DNA of 64,000 nucleotides from assembly GCA_947683425.1 (NCBI GenBank), contig CANTUQ010000055.1, positions 4,762,001-4,826,000 on the forward strand, in the 5' to 3' direction. This DNA is from Excoecaria cochinchinensis (taxonomy: Eukaryota > Streptophyta > Magnoliopsida > Malpighiales > Euphorbiaceae). The notes beneath the pieces were generated by a model. It saw nothing but the letters and a program-made list of their open reading frames with translations, had not been told where the DNA came from and made no database searches. Numbering within the stretch: the stretch's first letter is position 1; each line of letters opens with the position of its first letter. Shown one piece after another: positions 35,101-48,320 of the stretch. The position numbers were made by a program, and so were the translations under genes.

Positions 35101-37341
35101 TGCGCGCCGGACCCGCGGCCGCCCCTTTGACCGCCCGCTCGAGGGCGATCGGGCATTTGAGGTCCATTGACAACTTGCAATGAATTACAAGTACATCTAT
35201 TTTGGGCAACAAGGAGGTTTCATGGAGTTGCCACCCAATAAAACATTGGGAAAGTTTCTCTCGCCTCGGAGAGCCTAAGACAGCGCTTTTATCCATTTTG
35301 GGCAAGCCAAAAAGGGGTCTTGGAGGGTGAACCTCTCTCCTTTAGAGCCTAGGATTTGTTAAGTCTTAGAGCATAAGAAGGGTCTTGGAAGTCCTACTCC
35401 AATGAGTGATTGGATAGACCTCTCGCCTCTTTGAGCCCAAAGACCAGAGATGGGTTCGGGACTTCTCATCTATTCATACCTTGATTAATTTTACAATTTG
35501 GTTTCAAGTTTATTAGTTCGCTCTCTTTCCACACGATGCAATTTTGATTAAAGCGCAAATAATCACATTGAAAGTAATAAATAAAAACATTGAGAATAAC
35601 ATCAAAGATAAATTACAATAATACTAGGAGCGGAATACAACTCCCATTTAAAAGGATGCGAACATACATAAAACCGGGGAATTTATTAACTATGAGGACT
35701 TTGGTCCCCGCATGTGTATTTAAAGAAAAAAACATTTTGGATGTGGCGATTTTATTTAGGATGAAAATTAGGACGTTGGCCCTATTTTATTTTAAAAGAA
35801 ATCCAATTTATTTTGTAAAAATACATTTATATGACTTTTTATTTAAGCGTGCCCAAAAAACATTTTTTCGCTTAACAATTAGATACATGTAAATCAAAAA
35901 CATAAAAATGGAAATCACAATGTACAATAAAATACCACACCCCGCGTCTCCTCCTCCGCAAGCATGGATGCTCAAACAAGAATGAAATAATGATTTGCGA
36001 CCAAAAATAAAAACAAATAAATTGATGTTAGTGATTAATCCCAAAGAAATAATATGACATAAAAGATAACATGTATAATGGAAATATAACATGCATAAAA
36101 CGATATAACATAATAATAATAATCTTCTAAGCTAATTAACAATAAATAAAGATTTGCATGCATAAAAATGCAACATTAAAAATAATAAAACTTAACATGC
36201 ATAAACAAGCCTAAAATAATATCTAATATAAAAAAACATAGGAAAATAAACTCAAAATTCAGCATGTATAAGGAATACGAATAATGATATTAATGATGAT
36301 AATGATACAAGTACTAAATAATAGCAATAAACAAGTATGATAAAAATTTTAATGATAAAACTAGCAAATGCAACTATGATAATAACCATAATAAACATAA
36401 CGACATCGAAGAATATTTACAACTTAAATTAGGCATGCTTAATGACATGAAAATAAACAACTTGACATGAAAATAATATAATAAACTTAAAAGAATTTGC
36501 TTCGTTATATGGACAATTAAAGATAAAATAGTAAGAAGATTATGGGGACTAAAAGAATTTACATATTTAATAGTTAATTGAAAATAAAATGAATTAAGAT
36601 TAACAAAGAATTAAGGAGTAAGGCCAAGAATAATTACCCTCAAATTTATTCTTGAAGAATTGAAGGTAGAAGTATTGAATTCCTTGTCTTTCTCTTGTGA
36701 AAATCCTTGAAAAATAGCTTGGAAACTTGAAAAATAGACCTTGGAACCAAGTGTGTAAAATTGATTTTTTTTCTCTCAGACAAACCCAAAAATTCAGTTT
36801 TTTTCTCTCTAAAATGTTCCTGTCTCGTCCTCCTTTTTTGTTCCTCCATTTTTTCTACCGTTTTTACACTCAAAAACCACACAAAAACCGTCCAAAATCG
36901 TTAAAAATTGAGTGGGGGCGAAACCTCGGCGAAATGGGGCGACATGGACGACTGCGTGCGAGAAACGCGCGAAGTGCACGCACGAAGCAAGAGACGCCCT
37001 TGGCGTCGCTCGCACAGGCGAGCGCTCATCGAGGGCTCGCGTGCGTGCGCGCCGCCCAGCGCCCGGGCCAGCGCTCTGCGCCCGCCCAGCGCGCTGCCGC
37101 GCCCCGACCTTCGCGAAAAATACTTTTTTTTTTATGAAACACCATCAACCTAAAAGACACTTTTTCTTCTCCAAAACAATTTTAAAAATATTTTAAAAAT
37201 ACAATTTTTACTCATTTTTGAGAAAAACAAACGACAAGGAAAATCACTTTCGAGCTCCAATCTTTTTACCTATAAGCCAGCATTGCTAAATTTCATCATC
37301 GGGTAATCCTAATCAAGGCTACTCAGGACCCGGTGTCTACA
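35101..37341 (-). repeat. 3' LTR of the minus-strand Tat element
   Basis: Sense start TGTAGACACCGGGTCC (complement of 37326-37341); sense end CCGGCGCGCA (complement of 35101-35110). It holds a very GC-rich stretch (36905-37115), AT-rich middle parts, and diverged tandem units at 35190-35460 matching 4935-5310. A purine tract (ccaaaattgggggcaac) directly abuts it at 37342-37358. Confidence 0.78.
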
Positions 37342-37432
37342 GTTGCCCCCAATTTTGGGGAGGCTAGTGCATGGGTGCCTAGGTGAGCCAAAAATTCAGG
37401 AAAAGGAAAGAAGCGCGTACCTGAAGCGGTCG

Positions 37433-40117
37433 TGTAACACCCCCATACCCCCCGGTAAGGAATATCGGGGCGCTACGCGGACACTTACGTATACATGTAC
37501 ATGCATTAGCGGAAGCGATAATAACAAATAATTAGAAATAAGTTGGGCCCAAACAAAAAGAGCTCTTATAACATATATATGAACTGTACATAATACAAAA
37601 GCTTTATACTTGTTACATATTCATTTTCGGTATACATATGTATAACAGTTAACTTTTCCATGTCAACTATACTATACTTCCTATGTACATAATGATGTTA
37701 CTCAAAACATCACCAACTCTACCTCTAATTTATACAAAAAGATATGACAAAACATCCTAGTGGCCCTTGACCTGCAGATGCACGTTCTCTGATTCAAACC
37801 TGTAACCTACACGGAAACAAATATCTGTGCTAAGCGATAACGCTTAGTGGGGATGAAAATAATACAAAGGACTTCTTTACGAAGTCACACACATAAATCA
37901 CACATTTCATATAACACAATTAAATATCTCATGCATATAACTTTCACACACTTGTACAGGGCATGTAATCAAATATGGCAATCACCATGTATTCACATAC
38001 ATGTAATCATGTACTTCTATATAGAATATTCATGTATTTAAACATTACTCTCACGTGCTGTGTCATTTATTCAGAGCAATATTTTTCATCATCTCAAGTT
38101 CACTACACAGCACTAATAAGACAAGCCTGAATTCCTTTCATGGTGGATACGGGTAACTCTGGATACTGTTTACAGTATCTTACATATGGAGAATTAACTC
38201 AAACTCTATGGAATACACGAGGTATTCGAACTCTGGGCACAATTAAGGCCAACTCTAGCAGTTGCACTCTAGCCCTTTATAAGCATGCTTATCTATCCAC
38301 TATAACGGTAATCAGGCTCAATAACAACTCAATTATACGCTACTCTAATGCTAAAGCATAGATTATAACTCAAGTGCACTCATCAACTTCAGAGGCATTC
38401 AATTCATATACAGTCTTTATTAATCATATTCAACAATTAAAAGCATGTAACATTCCAATTTAATTACATATACCTCATGCAAAGCAAGACAAAAGGAAAC
38501 ACTCTTCAAAGCAAGTAGAACAAGACGAGAAGGGATTCTCTATCGCGATCGTGACAAGAGCTCGCGCTCGCGACAGAAGAAAGATTGCATAAGGGTTCTA
38601 TACTCTATACCAAATGCATTATGTAACAATTCATATCACATGGCATAACATGGTCAACACTAACTCTTATGTCGTAGCATTGGTTACATAGATAACTAAT
38701 CCTATAATCATTTGATAACCCTAAACATGTAGGGTATAAATCACGGAAACATTCCGGGATAATACGGGTTCATTCCGGGGAGTAAAACATCAAGAAAATA
38801 TACAATTTAGTTGAGGGGAAAGGTGAGGGGTTGACCCATGCCAACTAGGAGCTCAAAATGAAGGAGAAAAAGCTTAAAATGAGTTGTTCTGTCGCGAGGT
38901 CACGACATGTGTCGCGCTCGCGACAGAAGACTCGCCTCTGGTTCCTCACGGCACCACTTTTTACCCTAAATTTTGATCGCAAAACCCACCATCTAGATAA
39001 CATTTTTAGGAAAAGTGATCTTCATAACAATTGTTCCCTAGGATGTTATCTTTCCAATGGGACAATTTTCAGGTCATTTGTTAAGATATGTCCTAAATAA
39101 CCTATACTGTTCCAGTGAACCCGCCAGAACAGGGTCATCTACGTTTTATCTACTTTTTGGAATACGTATATCCATAATTAGCTCAAGAATCCTCGTAGAC
39201 ATTTTTAGCTACAGATCTTATGTTTCAGATGAAATTTGAATCAACTCAATTGACGTCTTGTAACTCTACTTATGTCAAATACAATACACAGAGGTCTGGT
39301 AACATTCTGAACAGAATTCACCCACAAACACACTTTACACATTAAAGTTGTATGTAGACCATTTAACACACATATAATCACAACATATTCATATACATAC
39401 ACCATAAAACCCTATAAGCAATCAAAATGAACAATAAAGATCGCACGAGATCCCAACCTCTAGGACGTTGAACCGCGCTCTCTACTCGGCTTCGACCTTC
39501 TCTTTGCCTTTATTGGGCCTCTTGTCCACAGCTTTCATACACAAACCATTCAGAATAACAAAGTTACTCTTCTCTCTTACTTCAAATCAAAAACAGAAAT
39601 AAGATAAAAGAAGAAGACCAATACTAACTAAATAGCATTACTTACCTTCTTAGGAGACCTAATCAAGCTCTACTAAGCCCTCTCAAAGCTAATCCAAATG
39701 AATCACTCAAAACATGTAAAGAAGAAGAAGAAGGAACGAAAGAAAGAGCAGAATAATGGAAAAGAAAGAAACTCACATGAAAGGAGAAGAAATAAATAGA
39801 TAGTCCAAGTCAATATAACAATTAACTATGGTAATAAATGCCATCTACCCAAATAATTACATCCTCATCCTCTTTTTAACTCTTAATCTCTCTTAATCAT
39901 AAGTTAATCTATTGCCACTTGTCACTTCCCTACAAAGCCATGTGTCATTCTCCTACAAAGCTACAATCTATAAAGGCCAATTAATTACCCTATCACTGAA
40001 GTGGTTCTGTCGCGCACACGACGCTTGTCGCGCTCGCGACAGGACTCACACGCACAACACTAATCTTTCTTGAACCAAAATTCTATAATTCTTCTAGGGC
40101 TATTTCGGGGTGTTACA
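37433..40117 (-). repeat. LTR A of the gag-only array (outer 3' LTR)
   Basis: TGTAACACCCCC to GGGGTGTTACA. Double hairpin 37810-37847; GATACTGTTTACAGTATC (38162-38179); GAATAC...GTATTC (38211-38227); CpG palindromes at 38536-38580, 38888-38932 and 40004-40046; donor complement at 39644-39645. Confidence 0.92.
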
Positions 40118-40158
40118 AATCTCTCCCCCTTAAGAAATTTCATCCTCGAAATTTCCCC
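40118..40158 (-). other. Polypurine tract, array unit 1
   Basis: The minus strand reads TTTCGAGGATGAAATTTC, then TTAAGGGGGAGAGATT, then the LTR. The second unit has the same at 44179-44219. Confidence 0.88.
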
Positions 40159-40197
40159 CGCTACCAAACAACTAACTCAAACTATATAATGTATAAA

Positions 40198-41382
40198 CTA
40201 ATAAGAGGACTTACTAGAAGTTCCGATCAATGCCTCCACATTTTCAGCCGTCATGGCAAATACACGTGGCTGATCCTCAATAGGGAATGGCCTCTCAACT
40301 GTTTCCGATGGCGGTCTTTCAGCTCTACCTCGTCCTCTACCACTTCTAACGTTTCCAAAAGCATTGCCTTTCTCTCTATTTACTTGTGATGCCATATTCT
40401 CTCTTGTTTTAGGGCACTGAGCAAGGAAATGCTCTGTACTACCGCATTTGAAGCAAGCTCCAGTGAGCTTTCTACATTTGCCCCAGTGACGTCTATTACA
40501 GTGCTCACATTCTGGGGCCATACTCCCTCTACTAGTAGGCGGTCTCACACTTCCAACCGAAGTTGGTACTCGTACCGATGCTTGCTCATCCTTTCCTCTT
40601 TTTACTACTCTAGCTCCTCTACCAACTCCCTCATCTTCTCATGGAAATCTTCTTTTCTGCTCTCTCTTTTGCTTTATCAACTCAGATTCCTCCATTTTCA
40701 TCGCTGCCAACACCAATGGATAATAACCCACCGGTTGTAAAGCAACCATGGCAGCTAATGGTCCTCTTATGCTCTCTCTCAATCCATCTTCGAATTGTTT
40801 GCACCTGAAGTCATCCGTTAACATCCCTTCCGGTACATATTTACTCAAACGAGTAAACTCTTTATCATATTCTGCAACAGTCATATTCCTCTGCTTAAAA
40901 GTTACAAATTCTTTCCACTTGGCATCTTTATACGCTTTGGTCATAAATTTCTCCTTGAACTCTCGAACAAAGAAATCCCAGGTTAACTCCATGGGTCTCT
41001 GAGGATTCTGCAACACCAACTTCCACAAGTCATATGCTGCACCCTGCAGCAATGACACAGCACAAGGTACTCTTTGATTCTGAGGACAACTGATTTCTTG
41101 CAAAATACTTTCTATTTTCTCTAACCAGAATTCTGCTATTTCGGATTGATCCAGGGATGTTCCATGGAACTCTTCAGCTCCTCTCTTTCTTATCAAATCT
41201 GTTGGAGCTTTAGGAGCTGTCGGTCTATCTAGGGTCTGTACCAACCCATGCATCAACTCCGGGTTGTCCTGAACAACTCTTGCTCTTTCCTCTCTATCTT
41301 GTGCTTGTACATGTGGATCCACTCGAAACGGATTCACACTGCCTGTAGTCTCTCCTACATGCTCACTCGGGTCGGACTCCAT
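40198..41382 (-). pseudogene. gag: gag, array unit 1 (one stop)
   Basis: Starts ATG at 41382; full frame about 394 codons to the stop at 40198. Order: acidic/Q-rich N-terminus, IRKRGAEEFHGTS block, SLLQGAAYDLWKL, LTWDFFVREFKEKF, EYDKEFTRLSKYVPEGM, GLRESIRGPLAAM, a charged linker, zinc knuckle (CEHCNRRHWGKC then CFKCGSTEHFLAQC), and an R/G-rich tail. A single in-frame TGA at 40639-40641 (a CGA in unit 2) splits it before the zinc knuckle. It would form the capsid and bind element RNA. It ends about 40 bases before the pre-tract motif, so nothing else is encoded. Confidence 0.9.
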
Positions 41383-41389
41383 CTAGACC

Positions 41390-41391
41390 CT
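41390..41391 (-). promoter_or_regulatory. Splice-acceptor-like AG before gag, unit 1
   Basis: The minus strand reads CTGGTTTTGTAG|GGTCTAG and then the ATG. A T-rich run and AG sit 7 bases before the start codon. Equivalent sites are at 45451-45452 and, as TTGTCTTGTGTAG, at 22040-22041. With the LTR donor near 43705 it would define a 2.3-kb intron holding the hairpins and the PBS. Inferred only. Confidence 0.4.
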
Positions 41392-41490
41392 ACAAAACCA
41401 GCATCTGCATTAGGCCACATTCTAGACAACTCAAACATATACACTAGTACTATACTCTATCATCTTATAGTCCTGAACCAATTAACCTAG

Positions 41491-41503
41491 AGCTCTGATA
41501 CCA
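41491..41503 (-). other. Primer-binding site, array unit 1
   Basis: The complement reads TGGTATCAGAGCT, matching initiator tRNA-Met over 12 bases. Unit 2 has the same at 45552-45564. Confidence 0.85.
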
Positions 41504-41508
41504 CTAAA

Positions 41509-44178
41509 TGTAACACCCCCATACCCCCCGGTAAGGAATATCGGGGCACCACGCGGACACTTACGTATACATGTACATGCATTAGCGGAAGCGATAATAA
41601 CAAATAATTAGAAATAAGTTGGGCCCAAACAAAAAGAGCTCTTATAACATATATATAAACTGTACATAATACAAAAGCTTTATACTTGTTACATATTCAT
41701 TTTCGGTATACATATGTATAACAGTTAACTTTTACATGTCAACTATACTATACTTCCTATGTACATAATGATGTTACTCAAAACATCACCAACTCTACCT
41801 CTAATTTATACAAAAAAGATATGACAAAACATCCTAGTGGCCCTTGACCTGCAGATGCACGTTCTCTGATTCAAACCTGTAACCCACACGGAAACAAATA
41901 TCCGTGCTAAGCAATAACGCTTAGTGGGGATGAAAATAATACAAAGGACTTCTTTACGAAGTCACACACATAAATCACACATTTCATATAACACAATCAA
42001 ATATCTCATGCATATAACTTTCACACACTTGTACAGGGCATGTAATCAAATATGGCAATCACCATGTATTCACATACATGTAATCATGTACTTCTATATA
42101 GAATATTCATGTATTTAAACATTACTCTCACGTGCTGTGTCATTTATTCAGAGCAATATTTTTCATCATCTCAAGTTCACTACACAACACTAAGAAGACA
42201 AGCCTGAATTCCTTTCATGGTGGATACGGGTAACTCTGGATACTGTTTACAGTATCTTACATATGGAGAATTAACTCAAACTCTATGGAATACACGAGGT
42301 ATTCGAACTCTGGGCACAATTAAGGCCAACTCTAGCAGCTGCACTCTAGCCCTTTATAAGCATGCTTATCTATCCACTATAATGGTAATCAGGCTCAATA
42401 ACAACTCAATTATATGCTACTCTAATGCCAAAGCATAGATTATAACTCAAGTGCACTCATCAACTTCAGAGGCATTCAATTCATATACAGTCTTTATTAA
42501 TCATATTCAACAATTAAAAGCATGTAACATTCCAATTTCATTACATATATCTCATACAAAGCAAGACAAAAGGAAACACTCTTCAAAGCAAGTAGAACAA
42601 GACGAGAAGGGATTCTCTGTCGCGATCGCGACAGAAGACAGATTGCATAAGGGTTCTATACTCTATACCAAATGCATTATGTAACAATTCATATCACATA
42701 GCATAACATGGTCATGCTACCGTAGCATTGGTTACATAGATAACTAATCCTATAATCATTTGATAACCCTAAACATGTAGGGTATAAATCACGGAAACAT
42801 TCCGGGATAATACGGGTTCATTCCGGGGTGTAAAACATCAAGAAAATATACAATTTAGTTGAGGGGAAAGGCGAGGGGTTGACCCATGCCAACTAGGAGC
42901 TCAAAATGATGTAGAAAAAGCTTAAAATGAGTTGTTCTGTCGTGAGGTCGCGACATGTGTCGTGCTCGCGACAGAAGACTCGCCTCTGGTGCCTCACGGC
43001 ACCACTTTTTATCCTAAATTTTGATCGCAAAACCCACCATCTAGATAACATTTTTAGGAAAAGTGGTCTTCATAACAATTGTTTCCTAGGATGTTATCTT
43101 TCAAATGGGATAATTTTGCAGTTAATTTGGACATCTATAAGTTAAGATATGACCTAAATAACCTATACTATGCCAGTGAACCCGCCAGAACAGGGTCATC
43201 TACGTTGTAACTACTTTTTGGGATACGTATATCCAGAATTAGCTCAAGAATCCTCTTAGACATTTTTAGCTACAGATTTTATTTTTCAGATGAAATTTGA
43301 ATCAACTCAATTGACGTCTTGTAACTCTACTTATGGCAAATACAATACACAGAGGTCTGGTAACATTCTGAACAGAATTCACCCACAAACACACTTTACA
43401 CATGAAAGTTGTATGTAGACCATTTAACACACATATAATCACAACATATTCATATACATACACCATAAAACCCTATAAGCAATCAAAATGAACAATAAAG
43501 ATCGCACGCGATCCCAACCTCTAGGACGTTGAACCGCGCTCTCTACTCGGCTCCGACCTTCTCTTTGCCTTTATTGGGCCTATTGTCCACAGCTTTCATA
43601 CAAAAACCATTCAAAATAACAAAGTTACTCTTCTCTCTTACTTCAAATCAAAAACATAAATAATATAAAAGAAGAAGACCAATACTAACTAAATAGCATT
43701 ACTTACCTTCTTAGGAGACCTAATCAAGCTCTACTAACCCCTCTCAAAGCTAATCCAAATGAATCACTCAAAACATGTAAAGAAGAATAAGAAGGAATGA
43801 AAGAAAGAGCAGAATAATGGAAAAGAAAGAAACTCACGTGAAAGGAGAAGAAAGAAATAGATAGTCCAAGTCAATCCAACAATTAACTATGGTAATAAAT
43901 GCCATCTACCCAAATAATTACATCCTCATCCTCTTTTTAACTCTTAATCTCTCTTAATCATAAGCTAATCTATTGCCACTTGTCACTTCCCTACAAAGCC
44001 ATGTGTCATTCTCCTACAAAGCTACAATTTACAAAGGCCAATTAATTACCCTATCACTGAAGTGGTTCTGTCGCGCCCACGACGCTTGTCGCGCTCGCGA
44101 CAGGACTCACACGCACAACACTAATCTTTCTTGAACCAAAATTCTATAATTCTTCTAGGGCTATTTCGGGGTGTTACA
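41509..44178 (-). repeat. LTR B of the gag-only array (shared middle LTR)
   Basis: It serves as 5' LTR of unit 1 and 3' LTR of unit 2. Double hairpin 41887-41924. Its first palindrome region (42616-42636) lacks 19 bases present in LTRs A and C, consistent with deletion between CGCGAC repeats. Other palindromes lie at 42935-42975 and 44067-44105. Donor complement 43705-43706. Confidence 0.92.
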
Positions 44179-44258
44179 AATCTCTCCCCCTTAAGAAATT
44201 TCGTCCTCGAAATTTCCCCCGCTACCGAACAACTAACTCAAACTATATACTGTATAAA

Positions 44259-45443
44259 CTAATAAGAGGACTTATTAGAAGTTCCGATTAATGCCTCCAC
44301 ATTTTCAGCCGTCATGGCAAATACACGTGGCTGATCCTCAGTAGGGAATGGCCTCTCAACTGTTTCCGATGGCGGTCTTTCAGCTCTACCTCGTCCTCTT
44401 CCACTTCTAACGTTTCCAGAAGCATTGCCTTTCTCTCTATTTACTTGTGATGCCATATTCTCTCTTGTTTTAGGGCACTGAGCAAGGAAATGCTCTGTAC
44501 TACCGCATTTGAAGCAAGCTCCAGTGAGCTTTCTACATTTGCCCCAGTGACGTCTATTACAGTGCTCACATTCTGGGGCCATACTCCCTCTACTAGTAGG
44601 CAGTCTCACACTTCCAACCGAAGTTGGTACTCGTACCGATGCTTGCTCATCCTTTCCTCTTTTTACTACTCTAGCTCCTCTACCAACTCCCTCATCTTCT
44701 CTTGGAAATCTTCTTTTCTGCTCTCTCTTTTGCTTTATCAACTCAGATTCCTCCATTTTCATCGCTGCCAACACCAATGGATAATAACCCACCGGTTGTA
44801 AAGCAACCATGGCAGCTAACGGTCCTCTTATGCTCTCTCTCAATCCATCTTCGAATTGTCTACACCTGAAGTCATCCGTTAACATCCCTTCCGGTACATA
44901 TTTACTCAAACGAGTAAACTCTTTATCATATTCTACAACAGTCATATTCCTCTACTTACAAGTTACAAATTCTTTCCACTTGGTATCTTTATACGCTTTG
45001 GTCACAAATTTCTCCTTGAACTCTCGAACAAAGAAATCCCAGGTTAACTCCATGGGTCTCTGAGGATTCTGCAACACCAACTTCCACAAGTCATATGCTG
45101 CACCCTGCAGCAATGACACAGCACAAGGTACTCTTTGATTCTGAGGACAACTGATTTCTTGCAAAATTCTTTCTATTTTCTCTAACCAGAATTCTGCCAT
45201 TTCGGATTGATCCAGGGATGTTCCATGGAACTCTTCAGCTCCTCTCTTTCTTATCAAATCTATTGGAGCTTTAGGAGCTGTCAGTCTATCTAGGATCTGT
45301 ACCAACCCATGCATCAACTCCGGGTTGTCCTGAACAACTCTTGCTCTTTCCTCTCTATCTTGTGCTTGTACATGTGGATCCAGTCGAACCGGATTCACAC
45401 TGCCTGTAGTCTCTCCTACATGCTCACTCGGGTCGGACTCCAT
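44259..45443 (-). pseudogene. gag: gag, array unit 2 (one stop)
   Basis: Same domain order as unit 1: start ATG at 45443, capsid blocks, zinc knuckle, R/G-rich tail, stop at 44259. A single in-frame TAG at 44952-44954, following TCK (a CAG codon in unit 1), separates residues 1-163 from a 228-codon remainder that includes the zinc knuckle. The stop of unit 1 is absent here and the reverse, so the two units were inactivated separately. No pol follows. Confidence 0.9.
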
Positions 45444-45569
45444 CTAGACCCTACAAAACCAGCATCTGCATTAGGCCACATTCTAGATAACTCAAACATA
45501 TACACTAGTACTATACTCTATCATCTTATAGTCTTGAACCAATTAACCTAGAGCTCTGATACCACTAAA

Positions 45570-48241
45570 TGTAACACCCCCATACCCCCCCGTAAGGAAT
45601 ATCGGGGCACCACGCGGACACTTACGTATACATGTACATGCATTAGCGGAAGCGATAATAACAAATAATTAGAAATAAGTTGGGCCCAAACAAAAAGAGC
45701 ACTTATAACATATATATAAACTGTACATAATACAAAAGCTTTATACTTGTTACATATTCATTTTCGGTATACATATGTATAACAGTTAACTTTTACATGT
45801 CAACTATACTATACTTCCTATGTACATAATGATGTTACTCAAAACATCACCAACTCTACCTCTAATTTATACAAAAAGATATGACAAAACTTCCTAGTGG
45901 CCCTTGACCTGCAGATGCACGTTCTCTGATTCAAAACTGTAACCTACACGAAAACAAATATCCGTGCTAAGCGATAATGCTTAGTGGGGATGAAAATAAT
46001 ACAAAGGACTTCTTTACGAAGTCACACATATAAATCACAGATTTCATATAACACAATCAAATATCTCATGCATATAACTTTCACACACTTGTACAGGGCA
46101 TGTAATCAAATATGGTAATCACCATGTATTCACATACATGTAATCATGTACTTCTATATAGAATATTCATGTATTTAAACATTACTCTCACATGCTGTGT
46201 CATTTATTCAGAGCAGTATTTTTCATCATCTCAAGTTCACTACACAGCACTAATAAGACAAGCCTGAATTCCTTTCATGGTGGATACGGGTAACTCTGGA
46301 TACTGTTTACAGTATCTTACATATGGAGAATTAACTCAAACTCTATGGAATACACGAGGTATTCGAACTCTGGGCACAATTAAGGCCAACTCTAGCAGCT
46401 GCACTCTAGCCCTTTATAAGCATGCTTATCTATCCACTATAACAGTAATCAGGCTCAATAACAACTCAATTATACGCTACTCTAATGCCAAAGCATAGAT
46501 TATAACTCAAGTGCACTCATCAACTTCAGAGGCATTCAATTCATATACAGTCTTTATTAATCATATTCAACAATTAAAAGCATGTAACATTCCAATTTCA
46601 TTACATATACCTCATGCAAAGCAAGACAAAAGGAAACACTCTTCAAAGCAAGTAGAACAAGAGGAGAAGGGATTCTCTGTCGCGATCGCGACAAGAGCTC
46701 GCGCTCGCGACAGAAGACAGATTGCATAAGGGTTTTATACTCTATACCAAATGCATTATATAACAATTCATATCACATGGCATAACATGGTCAATGCTAA
46801 CTCTTATGCCGTAGCATTGGTTACATAGATAACTAATCCTATAATCATTTGATAACCCTAAACATGTAGGGTATAAATCACGGAAACATTCCGGGATAAT
46901 ACGGGTTCATTCCGGGGAGTAAAACATCAAGAAAATATACAATTTAGTTGAGGGGAAAGGCGAGGGGTTGAGCCATGCCAACTAGGAGCTCAAAATGAAG
47001 GAGAAAAAGCTTAAAATGAGTTGTTCTCTCGCGAGGTCGCGACATGTGTCGCGCTCGCGACAGAACACTCGCCTCTGGTGCCTCACGGCATCACTTTTTA
47101 CCCTAAACTTGGATCGCCAAACCCACCATCTAGATCACCTTTTTAGGAAAAGTGGTCTTCATAAAAATTGTTTCCTAGGATGTTATCTTTCTAACGGGAG
47201 AATTTTTAGGTCATTTGGACATCTAAAACTTAAGATATGACCTAAATAACCTATACTGTTCCAGTGAACCCGCCAGAACAGGGTCATCTAAGTTTTAACT
47301 ACTTTTTCGGATACGTATAGCCAGAATTAGCTCAAGAATCCTCTTAGACATTTTTAGCTACGGATCTTATGTTTCAGATGAAATTTGAATCAACTCAATT
47401 GACGTCTTCTAACTCTACTTATGTCAAATACAATACACAGAGGTCTGGTAACATTCTGAACAGAATTCACCCACAAACACACTTTACACATGAAAGTTGT
47501 ATGTAGACCATTTAACACACATATAATCACAACATATATAAGCAATCAAAATGAACAATAAAGATCGCACGCGATCCCAACCTCTAGGACGTTGAACCGC
47601 GCTCTCTACTCGGCTCCGACCTTCTCTTTGCCTTTATTGGGCCTCTTGTCCACAGCTTTCATACACAAACCATTCACAATAACAAAGTTACTCTTCTCTC
47701 TTACTTCAAATCAAAAACAAAAATAAGATAAAAGAAGAAGACCAATACTAACTAAATAGCATTACTTACCTTCTTAGGAGACCTAATCAAGCTCTACTAA
47801 CCCCTCTCAAAGCTAATCCAAATGAATCACTCAAAACATGTAAAGAAGAAGAAGAAGGAACGAAAGAAAGAGCAGAATAATGGAAAAGAAAGAAACTCAC
47901 GTGAAAGGAGAAGAAAGAAATAGATAGTCCAAGTTAATCCAACAATTAACTATGGTAATAAATGCCATCTACCCAAATAATTACATCCTCATCCTCTTTT
48001 TAACTCTTAATCTCTCTTAATCATAAGTTAATCTATTGCCACTTGTCACTTCCCTACAAAGCCATGTGTCATTCTCCTACAAAGCTACAATTTACAAAGG
48101 CCAATTAATTACCCTATCACTGAAGTGGTTCTGTCGTGCCCACGACGCTTGTCGCGCTCGCGACAGGACTCACACGCACAACACTAATCTTTCTTGAACC
48201 AAAATTCTATAATTCTTCTAGGGCTATTTCGGGGTGTTACA
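45570..48241 (-). repeat. LTR C of the gag-only array (outer 5' LTR)
   Basis: TGTAACACCCCC to GGGGTGTTACA followed by GGTCG. Double hairpin 45954-45984 (one mutation in each stem). Palindromes at 46676-46715, 47025-47066 and 48131-48168. A short deletion near 47536 removes text present in A and B. Donor complement 47768-47769. Confidence 0.92.
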
Positions 48242-48320
48242 GGTCGTTATCCCATGTTGGATGGAGTTATGAGAATAGCTGTTGCCGTGTTATAGGCAGG
48301 CTGTCTTTTGGTTGTGATTG

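Larger units (their letters stand above)
37433..48241 (-). mobile_element. Tandem gag-only array: LTR-gag-LTR-gag-LTR
   Basis: Three LTRs (37433-40117, 41509-44178, 45570-48241; about 2.67 kb each) share two internal regions of about 1.39 kb, all on the minus strand. The outer ends carry a perfect TSD GGTCG (37428-37432 and 48242-48246), and no TSD lies at the middle LTR. One insertion followed by unequal LTR recombination explains this. Each unit has its own PBS, gag and purine tract. There is no pol. It lies just inside the purine tract of the Tat element. Confidence 0.93.

Noticed and set aside
36727..37137. 136-codon ORF and overlapping GC-rich ORFs
   Set aside because: Antisense in the GC-rich part of the Tat LTR, open in several frames at once, with no domain motif.
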